Shown piece after piece: positions 45,191 through 56,420 of a stretch of DNA of 64,000 bases (the first letter of the stretch is position 1; each line of letters opens with the position of its first letter). The translations under genes were made by a program, and so were the position numbers. The notes under the pieces are model-generated. The model ran no database searches. It saw only the letters and a list, made by a program, of their open reading frames with translations, and had not been told where the DNA came from. Source of the DNA: Aquatica leii (lineage: Eukaryota > Arthropoda > Insecta > Coleoptera > Lampyridae); NCBI GenBank assembly GCA_035610365.1, contig CM069435.1, positions 60,881,389 through 60,945,388 of the forward strand, given 5' to 3'.

Positions 45191-48100
45191 TAGGATTTAA
45201 AAAATATTTTTGAAACATGCCAATTCAGTAAAGAATATTCAAATCTTATATTGCTATTTTCTCCACGATTTGAAACGTAGCGGGCAACAACTTTATATTT
45301 AATATTGGAATCCACTCCCTAATAATCAAACCCAAGAAGTATATACATTTTTGCATCTTTCTCATCATGTTATAAGGTAATGTAAGTTCTATAAAACTTA
45401 CTTCTGATTTGAATATATTATAGAAAGTAACTTCTATATTTGTACTTAGTCATCACTGTTTTTATTTTACCGTCGGTTTATAAATACAGATTGCTTTTGT
45501 GTATGATTTTGCATTAAGGATGCACATTCACAGCACACGTATTATATAATGACACATTGGCCTCTAACTTTTTGACAATAAATACCGTGGGTGAAAGTGT
45601 CTCATCTCAGAATTAATTTAAAAATCTCTCTAATCTATTTAATATACATATGTTGAACATGCCTCGTATGTAACGTAATTATTGTTGCTGCCAATTGAGA
45701 AAACTTGAATTTTGTGGATGTCTTGTGCAAATTTTAATTTTTTTTGGCAAAAAATCTAATTTTACTCGCATGTTTTTCGTAATAATTATTTGAATCAAAT
45801 TTTTTGTACTGTTTTCAGACATTTTTGAACGAATATTTACATCTTCAAGTATAATACTGAATCAGGAGATATAAGAGTTTTTTTTTTAATAATTTTGTAC
45901 GGTGAGGGATGAATTTATTATTTGGATACTTTTTTATAAACGTTTTATGGTACTTTTTTAGTATAATGGGGATTGTGACTGCAATTGGTTTTGTGAATAC
46001 AGAAATAATGCAATTTTTTTCTCGGATTGAATAGCTTAGGTAAAGTGAGTAGGTTTTTCAATTTATTTTGAAAAAATACTTTTTTTCCGGAAACGTAATG
46101 TTTGGCATTTTGATTTCAAGTGTTTAAGAAAATTATAAAAGTTACATTCTATTTAAAGTTAAAAGAGACATTAACATAAATGTGAAGTTATTTGTTTCAC
46201 AAGAGTATTTTAGACTTTGGCGCTGTTTTAAAAACCGCCACTTAATTTTTTACAACTTTAGTTCCACTTTGTCTAAACATTAAAGTACAACGCTTAAGAA
46301 ATTATACATATATATGATTATTAATGAATTATTTTTAGGCTTATATGTCAAATTACTGAGCTTTTTATTTTTACAACTGCGAGTTGTATGTGCACTAAAA
46401 GTGTCATATGCAGCCGCTTAAAATTTTTATTTTCTTGGAAAAGTTTCGGATTTATTTACTTTAAATAGGACAATCGTTAGAGTTTTATATTTTTGGAACG
46501 CAGTAGTACTACTTATTTTTAACGCCAACGTCTACCATTAGAAAAATTGTTTTACATTTGACATTACCTTGACACTAAAATTTATATATTTTTTTGGAAA
46601 ATTATTGTACATTATTCGCATTTATCAGCGTTATTTAAAAAAAAAGAAAAACGTTGTTTGCTGTACTCGCCTGAGAATGTATTATCGTTTTTTATTCAGT
46701 TGGAATTATATTTTTGAAGACTTTAAGCTTACGAACAGTCTTTTTAATTTTGTATTGTTGGATGCTTCTTATTTGAGGTTACAGGTGTTTCTATTTTCTC
46801 AAGTGCTGATCATTAATCATCCTGTTTCTCAATAAACATAGTTTTCGAGAACAGAATAAATCATATAACTCTAACAACATGATAATGTTATGATAAGCAA
46901 GAAATTTGGCTGTCTAATCATTCTCTAAATTGCTTAGTTTTTTCTTTGTATAATGGTTTCTGTCACTCTTTGCTTGTAACCTTTTATTTTAAAAGGGATT
47001 CAACAATTAAAATATTATTTAATAAAGTTACTTAGTCCTTGTTTAATTCTCTGTTAGAAAATGAGCATTTGAAGAGTTGAGCTAATGTCCTTAAAACTAT
47101 TATTATGCTCGTGTTCTAACACCTACTGATTTATACGCACAATCCTACCTTGAAGACTGTTGTGTATTTAAGAAATTGTTTGTTGTATTACTAGCTGTAC
47201 TTTTGCCTACATATTGTTATTAATAATTACTCAATGACTAATTCTTTTTTTAAATGGTAATATCTGATTTTTGTCTGTTATTGCAATAGTTTGTTTGGGA
47301 AACGAGTATACGGTTATTTTTGAAAAATCTTTGACTTAATTTTTTAAAAGTAAAAAAAGTACAATCATAGCACGCTAACCTTGTAAATGCAAATGTTCAT
47401 TCATGTGTGTAGGTTTCATATTTTATTCCACTGCGAATAAATGAAAATAGATACATAAATATATCAGTTTAACAGTATAAAATGCCGTTGCTACAATCTT
47501 AGTTACGTTTGAGTCATTTCAGTTATACCAATTCGTGTTTAAGAAAAACATTTAATTAGACTAGCTGTGTCACTGAAAAAAGACGGCGTCAAGAAGAATG
47601 TAGTGTTGCTGTTGTTATTTTATTTTGGTACTACTGGGTACCCTAATTACCCGCGTTTGTTCAGGTAAGGACTAAAAGTTGCCAAATGAGTAGTAGAAAA
47701 TAGGCTACCTATTTTTAATTGAATCCCCAAAACACATCAGTCAATTGTTTAAAAATAGCTATAATACTATAAATAATATGTTATAGCTCATGAGTAATTC
47801 GTTAGAATACTATTTCAATAGTCCAAAATTTTTAAATATTTATAGTATTATTTTGCACAAAAAACAGTTTTATAACATCAGGTAATATCGTTGTCAGACT
47901 AGTCTAAAACTCACATATAATAATTTTATGTCTTGGAATTTTTCCAAATTTATGTAAAAACGGTCAACAATACAAATTTCTGTTTTATTTGTATTTTCCT
48001 GTACTTAAAGAATTTTAGGCGATTGTTAAATTCGACATAGATTTAGTTTTAAAATATTATTGAATGCTCGAACGATTACTCTATTTTTTGCACTTAAACT

Positions 48101-50330
48101 TGAAAATTGAATCAAGGCTATAGTGATTTTTTTACTTGGAGAAGGAACTACTTGAGTTAGTATATTGTAATAGCTGTTTATGCAGCAAGGATGATATTAC
48201 GATGATTACGCCCAGAGAACAAAGTAATCTAGTCCGAGGACCTTTGGTCCGAGGGGTGTATGTTGCTCAAGTAATGCCACTGGTGCATACAAGATTTTAT
48301 TTTCCACTTTAATATATAAAAAACTAACTATCTTAGTTTTTATTTTACTAAATCTTTAAGTATAAATAGTAGCCTGTGATAATAAATAATTATTGTTACA
48401 ATAATAATGATGTGTAAGAATTATACCTAAATATGTTGAAAAAAATGCACAATAAGATATAGAAAATTTGTTATTATCTAAATCTAAACGAAAATATGAA
48501 GAAAAACATCATTTTTGAGGACGTAATGAGAGGGCATAATGAATCCATACGCCTTCTTATTATGCCCCGATTGTTATGTATGTATATGTTTACGTGTCTC
48601 GTATCTTAGGCATTATGAGTAAATTATAACGAACTAAAAACTAATGTCTGGTCAAATGGTTGTATGATTTATGATTATTAAGTTACCTCAATTTTGTATT
48701 GTAATATATTACGTTTGAAATTGAGGCAGAAGTACCTGGACGATGTCCTGTTTCAATGCATAGCTATTTTTAAATTCTCAAGTGTGTTCTGTGACATATA
48801 TAATGTGCGACATAGATAAATGGAGTAGAAATGATTATAGACAGCTGATTGATTTACTTACTAAATTTTTATAATCCTTTATGGACATTATGTTTCTTTA
48901 GTTGCATTAGTAATAAACATATACCTTCGAACTAGTAGGTATTTTATTTACGAGTTCTTGCAACATATATTATCTTATTTATTTAAAAAAAAACTAGGTT
49001 TTATCATAAACTAAGTTTAGAACTAAAAAAATTAAAATGTGTATAAATAATTTTTGTAAATTGATGTTGAATATTAAATATATTTCTAAAGTTAAATATA
49101 AACTACAATGATTTACAATTTTACAAAACAACTTATATGTAGGTGCAAGTTACAGTTTTGGCACACGGAAGGTCTCGCTATCTAACGAAAAGTTTTCATG
49201 ACAAATGTTTGTCAAAGTAAATTTCACTTATTATGAGTTAGGTTATTTTTCTTTTAGTTAGTTGTTTGTTAACGTTTTTTTTTTGTTTTAATTCATTTTT
49301 TTAATTAATTATGATTTAAAAATGAACGCCTGTTTTGTCATAACGTAAATGTATTATCGACTTGATCTAGATTTTTATTTGACAATATGCTGCCTTGCTT
49401 GTGCATATCGAAACGTATCGCTTGTTATTCTTATACATGTTATATTACAGATAGAAAAATGTTTTGGAACTGAAATTATTTTTGTCGTATAAAATGTTTT
49501 ATATTTTGCATTTGTGAAAAAATAATAAATCATATGTAAAACTTTAAATAAAAGTGGAAAACGCATTTGGCAAAAATAACATTAAAAAATATCGCGTTTT
49601 GTAGAATTTGTTTTTGTCAATAGTGTGACGTATGCGATTTGCTAATATTCATGTTTTTAAAAAGAAATTGGTTTAATTTTATTTATTGATGTTGACAAAT
49701 GATTATTTTTTTTATTTAATGACATGAGAAAAAACTATAAATATGCATCGTCAAGGTTAACATGCATCTGTTAAAAAGATTTACAAATGTACTTTCGTTG
49801 TAAACATAGTGAGGTTCATTTGTCTATATATTCATGAGGGATGTTTCAGAAGATTAAATGATTGGAAACGACTACACTTTAATTAATGTTAACTTGTCCC
49901 GGTTCATATTATGAAAGCACGTATGCAACCGTTCTTACTGGATATGGTCTAAATGTCGTGACATAATCTCTAAAACGTTTAAGGTGTCATAGAATATCTT
50001 TACGTCAGGCCTTTTGAAGACTTTGTTTAAATAACTTCTGCACATAGTAGGGGCCGTTTGCAATAAAGCTATGTGTATTCTATTTGTGTTTAGTGCAAAA
50101 TGTTGAATATTGGTCTTGGTGGTGCTACACGAAGACCTAACTCTATGTTGGACTGAGGGTTTATATTTATGAACAACATGAAGCACATTGAAAAGGAAGA
50201 CGGTTTGCTAACAAGAAATTTGCAGATATCTGTACTAGTTTTCTTTGGATGAAATTTGTGTAGTGTTTTTTTCAATTTCCGCGCACGCAGATGTTTCTAA
50301 TTATGCATAGAGGACGTTAAATGGCATCGA
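45191..50330. other. AT-rich non-coding stretch
   Basis: About 5 kb without recognised genes. Seen: a hairpin GGGCATAATGA/TTATTATGCCC at 48534-48567 and a near-repeat GTCCGAGG-ACCTTTG-GTCCGAGG at 48233-48256. Minus-strand open frames at 49935-50275 have no motif I know. Confidence 0.4.
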
Positions 50331-50780
50331 AGAGTATGAGTTCAAATCAAAAACAAAATAAACGTTACAAGTTTCAGCATGGAATAACTTCGATTGTTTA
50401 TCGAGAAAAATGGAGAGAAATTTCACCGGACAAATAAACCTTTGCCGCCTGTATGTCGCGGTCTGCTGATATTATTCTTAAAGAAATGTTATAGAGAATT
50501 TTATTTCTGATAAGATGCTGCAAACTGCAAGTTGGAATATCGCCGTTTGTTTACCGCGTTTTTGGTCACATTTTTTAAGGTGTCTGCTTCGTAATCGTCG
50601 CCGTCTGCTGAAATTCTGAAAATGCAGGAGTACTTATAACCAAAACCAAAGAAATAATTAAAATTTTAGCTTGGAATAACACCACTTGTTGTTTACAAAA
50701 AACGGTCTATTCAACATGCATTCTCTGAATTAACGCCGCCACTAGGGGGTGGCAGACGCATGTCGGTAGGTTTACTAAGG
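50330..50780. repeat. Three degenerate tandem units of about 140-150 bp
   Basis: The phrase GGAATA(A/T)C followed by TTGTTTA and a TTTTTGG or AAAACGG segment recurs at 50381, 50534 and 50673. GTCTGCTGA recurs about 70-80 bp after the first two, and a related GTGGCAGACG after the third. The block lies directly downstream (minus sense) of a mariner transposase remnant, so it may be that element's subterminal repeat array. Confidence 0.55.
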
Positions 50781-50839
50781 TGGAACAATTTGTTTAAAAA
50801 CATTAAACCTTTAGAATACTTCCTTTAATCATTGTCACG

Positions 50840-51480
50840 CGAGCTTTCGGGCTAATAGCTCAACATGTCGTAAAACTGCCGTCTAACATTTGCTGATTGA
50901 TATTGTAATATGTCACACTTGTCTTAAATACAATATTTCAGTTCTTCTACATTTTGTTTGTTTAGAATATATCTTAGAATTTAAAAGTTTCCAAAGAAAA
51001 AAATCGCTGGGCGAAAGATCGGGGGATGTAGCAGGACTACCTAATTGCATAATTTAGATCAATTACATTATTGGAAAAACTTTTATTTAAAAATTTGCGC
51101 ACATCTCGGCTGTTGTGTGCGGGACAACCATCCATCTGGAACCAAATTTCTTGGTTGTCTACAGCAACTGCGACCACCGCCTGAGTTATATCCTTTTCCA
51201 TCAACTGCGAGAAGCGCTCTCCTGATACGTTTTCGTGTAAGAAAAAAGTTTTATATAATGTGACGACCTAATGTCCCTACTCAAACTTTAACTTTTTGGG
51301 GATATTGGGTCCTGGTTTGTATCTCTTTAATTCTGCATGTTCATGCAATTCTTGATGGCCTTGGTATTAATAAGATCGAAACTTACTACTTTTTTTTCAT
51401 TTGCAGCACTCGATTGTGATGCAAATCAAAGTGTTTCTTTGTTTGTCTTAAACTTATATTGAGAATTTCAGCTACCGCCA
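50840..51480 (-). pseudogene. mariner/IS630-type transposase remnant
   Basis: On the minus strand, WMVVPHTTAEMCANF near 51140-51095 corresponds to the QQDGAP-H-A block, although the Asp-Gly core is altered. It is followed by GSPATSPDLSPSDFFLW (51035-50990), a very typical mariner SPDL-P-DFFLWG block, and LNSKIYSKQ, then LRHVELL near 50870. The next acidic residue of the DDE/D triad lies in the SPDLSPSDFF segment and is present. Upstream text toward 51480 (TTIDRIIHTFETAS-like) may be the N-terminal region. Frames broken. Confidence 0.7.
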
Positions 51481-51870
51481 CCAAAACATCGAAGGTGTTA
51501 TTTTCCTCGTTTTGGCGTTCTGATCGTAGTTATTACACTTACAATTATTTGGTACTGTGCTTGCAGTTTCAAACGTGTGTATTATTCTGTCAATCGTTGT
51601 ACTACTTGCAATTTGCCGATTCTGGATATTTTACACTAAACACGGCACTGTTTCCGACATAAAACCACTTTACCCTAATTTAACCGACCTCGTATCTTTC
51701 ATGGTTACTGAGACCCCCATAGTTCAATGCAGCAACGGACACCCTGTGTATATATAACCTCCTTTTTTCATGCTTTTACTAATTGATTTGTCTACGCATA
51801 ATATTATTTCTTTAACGTGCAATGTGTCTTTCTATGCGTAGATTAAAAATAAGATGCAAAACCATCGTAC

Positions 51871-52255
51871 TGTAAAGAATTTTAAAACTAATTTTATTTA
51901 CACGTCTTTAAATAAACGATTAATTTAGATATGATAAATATACTACTTTTAACTAACATTACAAAAACGTAACGATATTTAAAAAACAACTTTAGGCAAT
52001 CTATATACAACTATCACCCGATATTTACAAACACTGTCAGATAAATTGTACTTGTGTTTATTTTATCAACACGTTCTCTTTTACAACGTATTTGTCACTA
52101 GCACTTGCGTTATATTTATTTAGACCGACGCCGTATTCTTTTTTTGACTAAACTATTAAATTCCTGATTCGATTCGAACACTTTATAATTTACGTTATCT
52201 GCTTCAAGAACATTCCGGTAATTACACCGAATGATCTAGAAGTCTATCCGTTTCA
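51871..52255 (-). repeat. 3' LTR of the Ty3/gypsy element
   Basis: On the minus strand it starts TGAAACGGATAG directly after the polypurine tract and ends TTTACA beside GTAC. About 235 bp nearest the coding region align well with the 5' LTR (GTTATCTGCTTC, TTATTTAGACCGAC and TTTACAAACACT blocks). The outer 150 bp hardly align, though they are equal in length. Confidence 0.8.
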
Positions 52256-52862
52256 CTGCTTCCTTAAGACTGTTCTGTCCTAGGAAGCTGGACGCGGCAC
52301 CGATAGAAAGGGTCGTGGCGATAGCGGCAGCTCTCTCCGTTTCGGCAACTTGCTTGAGCATAAAAGTAGCAGAAATGAACTTTTCCTGACTTGATGTTCT
52401 ACTTGCATGGTAACTGCAGACCAATGCTTGAACGTCTGTTTGTAGGAAGACGATCTCCAACATATTTCGAACTGTCCTGCAATCCAGTTAATTTCAGCCG
52501 CAACCAAGCTTACTTGCTCGTGAGTAATTCTTGGTGACCAAATATAAAATAAAGCGAGGGTCATCACTTAGTTTTAAGATTTTTCCGACCACCAGTTGCT
52601 GTCTTCGTAGTTTATCTAGCTCTCCGAACTTTTTCTTAAATACGACTGTAACCCCTCTGGACAAAACAAGATCTTCGTTCAAGCAATGTGCGATGGCGTA
52701 ATCCTTCTGTGTGTGCAAAAGGTCTTGTTGTTCCTCGACTGTAACTCCGAACCTCGCCTTTCCAAAATTCCGTATATGCTCATAAACTTGTCGAAGTCTA
52801 TTCCGCCGACTTGATTCTTGGTTTTGCTTGTTATCATTCTGGTTTGGACCTTGTCTTACGTA
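52236..52862 (-). pseudogene. Macro domain (OARD1-like ADP-ribosylhydrolase type) encoded after integrase
   Basis: A minus-strand frame opens at 52862, overlapping the integrase stop in another frame. After about 45 linker residues with basic and Gln/Asn-rich composition it reads VEEQQDLLHTQKDYAIAHCLNEDL, then SRGVTVVFKKKFGELDKL and ILKLSDDPRFILYLVTK, then a GCG motif and a stop. These are hallmarks of the OARD1/TARG1 type of macro domain: D-L---DYAIAHC-S-D, the (G)AGIA--FK-KFG loop, R-IYYLVTK and IGCGLD. Compared with that family, about 35-40 residues between LVTK and GCG are missing, and the remainder (LDCRTVRNMLEIVF, DVQALVCSY) is in a shifted frame, so the copy is dead. Macro domains bind ADP-ribose and some remove it from proteins. 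The position before the 3' LTR is that of an extra 3' gene. By eye only; no profile search. Confidence 0.7.
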
Positions 52863-53800
52863 ACGTTATCACCAGCGAACGTGGCTAGACGATCGATGTG
52901 GACCGCTTTTGGCTTATTTTTAGGTGGTTTATAGATGAGATATATGACGTCATTAATACCCTGCACAACTTCATAAGGGCCCTTCCTTGGCCTCTGCATC
53001 TTCGGCGTTAAACTACGTCTTTGGGGATTATACAACCACACCATGTCGCCAGGTTGAAACCCACGGTTTTGTGCCTTGACGTCATATCTGGTCTTCATTT
53101 TGCCGCTGGCAATTTGTGTGTTTTTACGGACCACCTCATGTATTTCGTATAGCCTCTTCATTAACTTGCTGACGTAGTCTTCTTCAGCAACTTCCTCTTC
53201 CGGTCTTTATTCAAATTGGAGGTAGCATGTCAGTCGTATTTCGCGATCGAGCATGACACAGGATGATGTTTGGTTTGTGCTTTCGTGAACAGATTATCGG
53301 TATGTGACTAGAAAAAGGTGTGAGTACTGATCCTAATCTCTTTGAATTTGAACATTACTTTGGCTATGTCCTTTCACATTGCTCGATTCATCCGTTCAAC
53401 CATGCCATCAGATTGAGGATGGAGAGATGTCGTCGTCCTAGTTTTCTTAATTCCCACCAGTCGGCAAACTTCTTGAAACAGCGCAAACTCAAAGTAGCGG
53501 GGCTTGGTCTTTTACCAGAACATCTGCGACTGTGGGTGCTTTCTTGAGTGAATATGGCGTAAGCTTCCGTTCATTTTGTGAAATAATGCATCGCTACCAA
53601 GGTCTATTTGCTTTCCGAGTCAGATTCAGGGAACAGCCCTGCGATGTCAATCACTACTCTGCAGTCTGTTTTCCGTGCCTTCGACGCTTTCTAGGGATCG
53701 CTGAAAAAGACTGTCTTCCGCTCTCAAAGAGTTCCAGTGCGTCTAATATGCTTTGATGTTTCTGCTCAAAGCACCCACTTCTTTCCAGGTCGGTCGTCGG
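52856..53800 (-). pseudogene. Ty3/gypsy integrase
   Basis: The C-terminal part (53161-52856) is one open frame: MKRLYEIHEVVRKN, TRYDVKAQNRGFQPGDMVWLYNP, PKMQRPRKGPYEVV and YLIYKPPKNKPKAVHIDRL. This is the RYD-K-----F--GD-VWLY-P to GPY-V--...-VVH-DRL region of insect gypsy integrases. Upstream in broken frames (53400-53800) are remnants of the catalytic core, including text resembling the HP-SDG-VERMNR block near 53405-53385. No complete D,D35E triad could be read. Confidence 0.8.
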
Positions 53801-53874
53801 TCGTTTGCTTATCGGCTTATGAGTACTCTTATTTCAAGATCGTTTTCTTGTTTGCGACGCAATTGTTCAGGTTC

Positions 53875-54750
53875 TCACTGGTCATCAACCACAACAGTTC
53901 TCCGGAGATATTTGATCTTTTTTTGTTGCGAACAATAACTGCAGTCTGCCGGACATGGTCTTCTGGACAAGGCATCGATGTTCTGATGACTGCTTCCGGG
54001 ACGGTATTCTGTGTCATAGTCATATGCTTGCAATCTCTCGATCCACTTTGCCACTTGTTCTTCCGGAATACGAAACTGCAATAGCTATTTCAAGGCAGCA
54101 TGGTCCGTCCTTAGTAAAAACTTTCGTCTATACAAATATTTGTAGAAGTGTTTTATGGACTTGACGACGACTAACAGCTCTCTTAGTCGCGCAGTAAGTT
54201 TTTTCTGCCCTTGACAAAATCGTGCTAAAACACGCGATGACTTTTTTTGTTCATTTTGAACTTGTGAAAGGGTTGCACCTATGGTTAGATTACTTGCATC
54301 GATATCAAAAACAAATTTTCAATCTTCTCTTAAATCGGTGAAGTGACTATGGCCTGCTTTAGTTGATGGAAAGAGTTTTTTCAGTTTTTATTCTAAATTC
54401 TGCTCTTTCTTAGGTCAATTTTGTCAAAGGTTTGGCAATGTTGGCAAATCCAGGTACGAATCGTCTACAATAGGTGCACAATCCAAGAAAACTGCGAATT
54501 TGCTTGTCAATTATTCTTGGCCACGCTTGTACTACTCGGACTCTGTCTGGGTCAGCTTTTACTCCATCTCTAGATACGACGTGGCTAAGGTGTTACACTT
54601 CCTTCCTAAATACGGGGCAGTTTTAGAATTGCTTCACGTAGTCGTTGGAACACTTTCTTCAAGTTCAAATGTTCTTCAAACAATCTTTCAACCATAGACG
54701 CCGACGTCTAAACCAAGCACGTCTTCCAAAACAGTCTGCACAAGATGGTT
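53875..54750 (-). pseudogene. Ty3/gypsy reverse transcriptase (C-terminal part) and RNase H
   Basis: From high to low coordinates in shifting frames: VLEDVLGLDVGVYG, an FEE-L--KKVFQRLREAILK block (54690-54640), VVSRDGVKADPDRVR (54590-54530), RSFLGLCTYCRRFVPGFANIAKPLTKLT (54510-54420), DIDASNLTIGATLSQVQNEQ (54305-54250), LRELLVVVKSIKHFYKYLY, FLLRTDHAALK and QFRIPEEQVAKWIERLQ to YRPGSSHQNIDALSRRPC (54081-53930). This is RT thumb/connection and RNase H of a gypsy element. The RT fingers/palm with the YxDD site are absent, which agrees with the short total length. Confidence 0.85.
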
Positions 54751-54962
54751 TCTATCAAACGCTTGAGGCGATGCTATTTGAATGGTAATCTCCAGTGCAT
54801 GGCTCGTTAAGGTCGATTTTTGCCTCATTCGGTCGACCTGTTCTAGTTTTCCGGACGCTTTTGTGGTCTTCTTTTAGGCTTAGTACAGCGTCGTCGTACG
54901 TGGACATTTTCAGCACGTTACTTCTCTTCTCCGAGCTACTTGTTCGCATAATATACGTCGCA

Positions 54963-55960
54963 CTATTTCTTGGATACCTTCTTTTGTTTAGGCGGGTACT
55001 TCTGCAGCAAAGCGGAGTTTAGGGCTGTCTCATTCGCTGCCTCAATCTCCAAGGCATATCTCAAAGCGTAATCCAACGTCTTGGGTCGAGCTAACCGCAG
55101 AGTATGTTGCGTTTTGCTGTCTCGGAGGCTGTCTACAAAGGCTTGAATATCCAACTGCTTTAAGAAGGTATCTGGTGCTGTAGGATACACAAATCTTGTC
55201 AATCTGGCGATGTCAACCTCAAATTGCTGAAGAGGAGCATCTCCATACCTTATTTCTAAACGTGAAATTAAGAATTTCCTTAGAGGTGGTCAGGAACAGT
55301 ACTAAATTTTAAGCGGTTCTCGACGTAAAGAGACTATTAAATTTCTGCTTTATGTTTGTACTATTAGCTGTAGCTGCGGCTTCAAACTGCTTGTAGAATG
55401 TGATTAAGGAATTTTTCTATCATAATTTGGATGTATAAACTTAAACTTGTGAGTGGTTTCTTCTCGATGGTCCATTACTAAGTTCTCGCTTATGACAATT
55501 TATTTGGTTCATTATTTCTTTAAGCAGTTTTATTCTGTTTTCTGATTTGTTCTCTATTGCTTCTATTCTGTGATTCATAGATTGTTTTTCCGTTTTTTAG
55601 AATTTCACGTATTTCTTTTCTTAAATTAACATATCTAATTGTTTGCTCTTAAAAAAGTTTAATTTGGTTTTCTACACTGAGTTCGATAGTTTCTCTTTGG
55701 TTTTCCATGTCCGTTCGTATTCGTTCTTTTAAACTTCTAGAGTTTTTCAACAATTTATCTTCTATTTTCTGAGAATTTTGTAAAAACTTCTTCAATTTTT
55801 CTAAAAATGTCGGACAGTTTTTCTTCCATTTTCTGAGAATTATCATCCATTTTTCTAATAAGGCTACTAAATTCTATTACTTCGAGAACTTCAAACAAAT
55901 ACGAATCATCTTCTATTTCGTTCTCTTCTAAATTTTTGCGAAGCCGTTGTACACAATTTT
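54963..55960 (-). pseudogene. Ty3/gypsy gag
   Basis: The N-terminal part (about 55960-55650) is a run of Lys/Glu-rich, Leu-spaced text (QKMEEKLSDIF-, KFSENRR-, ERIRTDMENQRETIELSVENQI), probably a coiled coil. The capsid-end piece (55202-54963) is open: VYPTAPDTFLKQLDIQAFVDSLRD, LRLARPKTLDYALRYALEIEAAN, closely resembling the conserved C-terminal capsid segment of this gypsy group (AYP-AP---E-LA-QAF--GLRD ... LR--RP-TL--AL--A-E-E). A zinc knuckle and protease are not seen after it; an unassigned Ser-rich frame follows (54949-54755). Confidence 0.75.
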
Positions 55961-56019
55961 AGTACCACTTATTTTTAAATCACGTTCTTCTAGTTTGTCG
56001 CTATTGTTCTGCCATTTAT

Positions 56020-56416
56020 TGTTATATTAATTTTTGCACGAATTTTAATAACGACCGATTCTTTATTATTACATTAAATGCTCAGATTAACGACCTAGCA
56101 CAATTATAATTACAGTCCATAAACAAACACACGCGAGCACGTACTAATCACTTCTTTGTTTAATTATACGTTATTTACAAACACTCTCAGATAAACTGCA
56201 CTTCTGTTTATTTTATTAACCCGTTCTCTTTTACGTCGTATTTGTTTTTCTCTAGCACGCGCGTTAAACACTTACTTATTTAGACCGACATCGTATTCTT
56301 CTTCTAACTAAACTTGATTAAAATCTTGATTTGGACAACTTTTATATTTTACGTTATCTGCTTCGAAAACACTTCGGTAATTGCCTGGAATTATCTTGAA
56401 GCTTCTATTCGTTTCA
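56020..56416 (-). repeat. 5' LTR of the Ty3/gypsy element
   Basis: On the minus strand it starts TGAAACGAATAG next to GTAC and ends ATAACA, five bases before TGGCAGAACAATA (primer site). Length 397 bp against 385 bp for the 3' LTR. Confidence 0.8.
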
Positions 56417-56420
56417 GTAC

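Larger units (their letters stand above)
51871..56416 (-). mobile_element. Ty3/gypsy LTR retrotransposon with a macro-domain gene
   Basis: Exact 4 bp GTAC duplications flank both outer ends (51867-51870, 56417-56420). The 385 bp and 397 bp LTRs start TGAAACG and end in ACA on the coding (minus) strand. Order on that strand: 5' LTR, ATAAA spacer and TGGCAGAACAATA-type primer site, gag, a shortened protease/RT part, RNase H, integrase, macro domain, polypurine tract AAGGAAGCAG (52256-52265), 3' LTR. At 4.5 kb it is shorter than typical for such an element, and sequence is missing between gag and the middle of RT. All frames are broken by stops or shifts. Confidence 0.88.

Noticed and set aside
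49935-50275. Minus-strand open frames considered as a transposase N-terminus
   Set aside because: No recognisable motif, and the mariner remnant lies upstream of them in minus sense, so they would have to be another gene.
53320-54164. Several plus-strand open frames of 60-115 codons
   Set aside because: They lie opposite gypsy RNase H and integrase; GC-richer coding DNA opens the antisense frames by chance.
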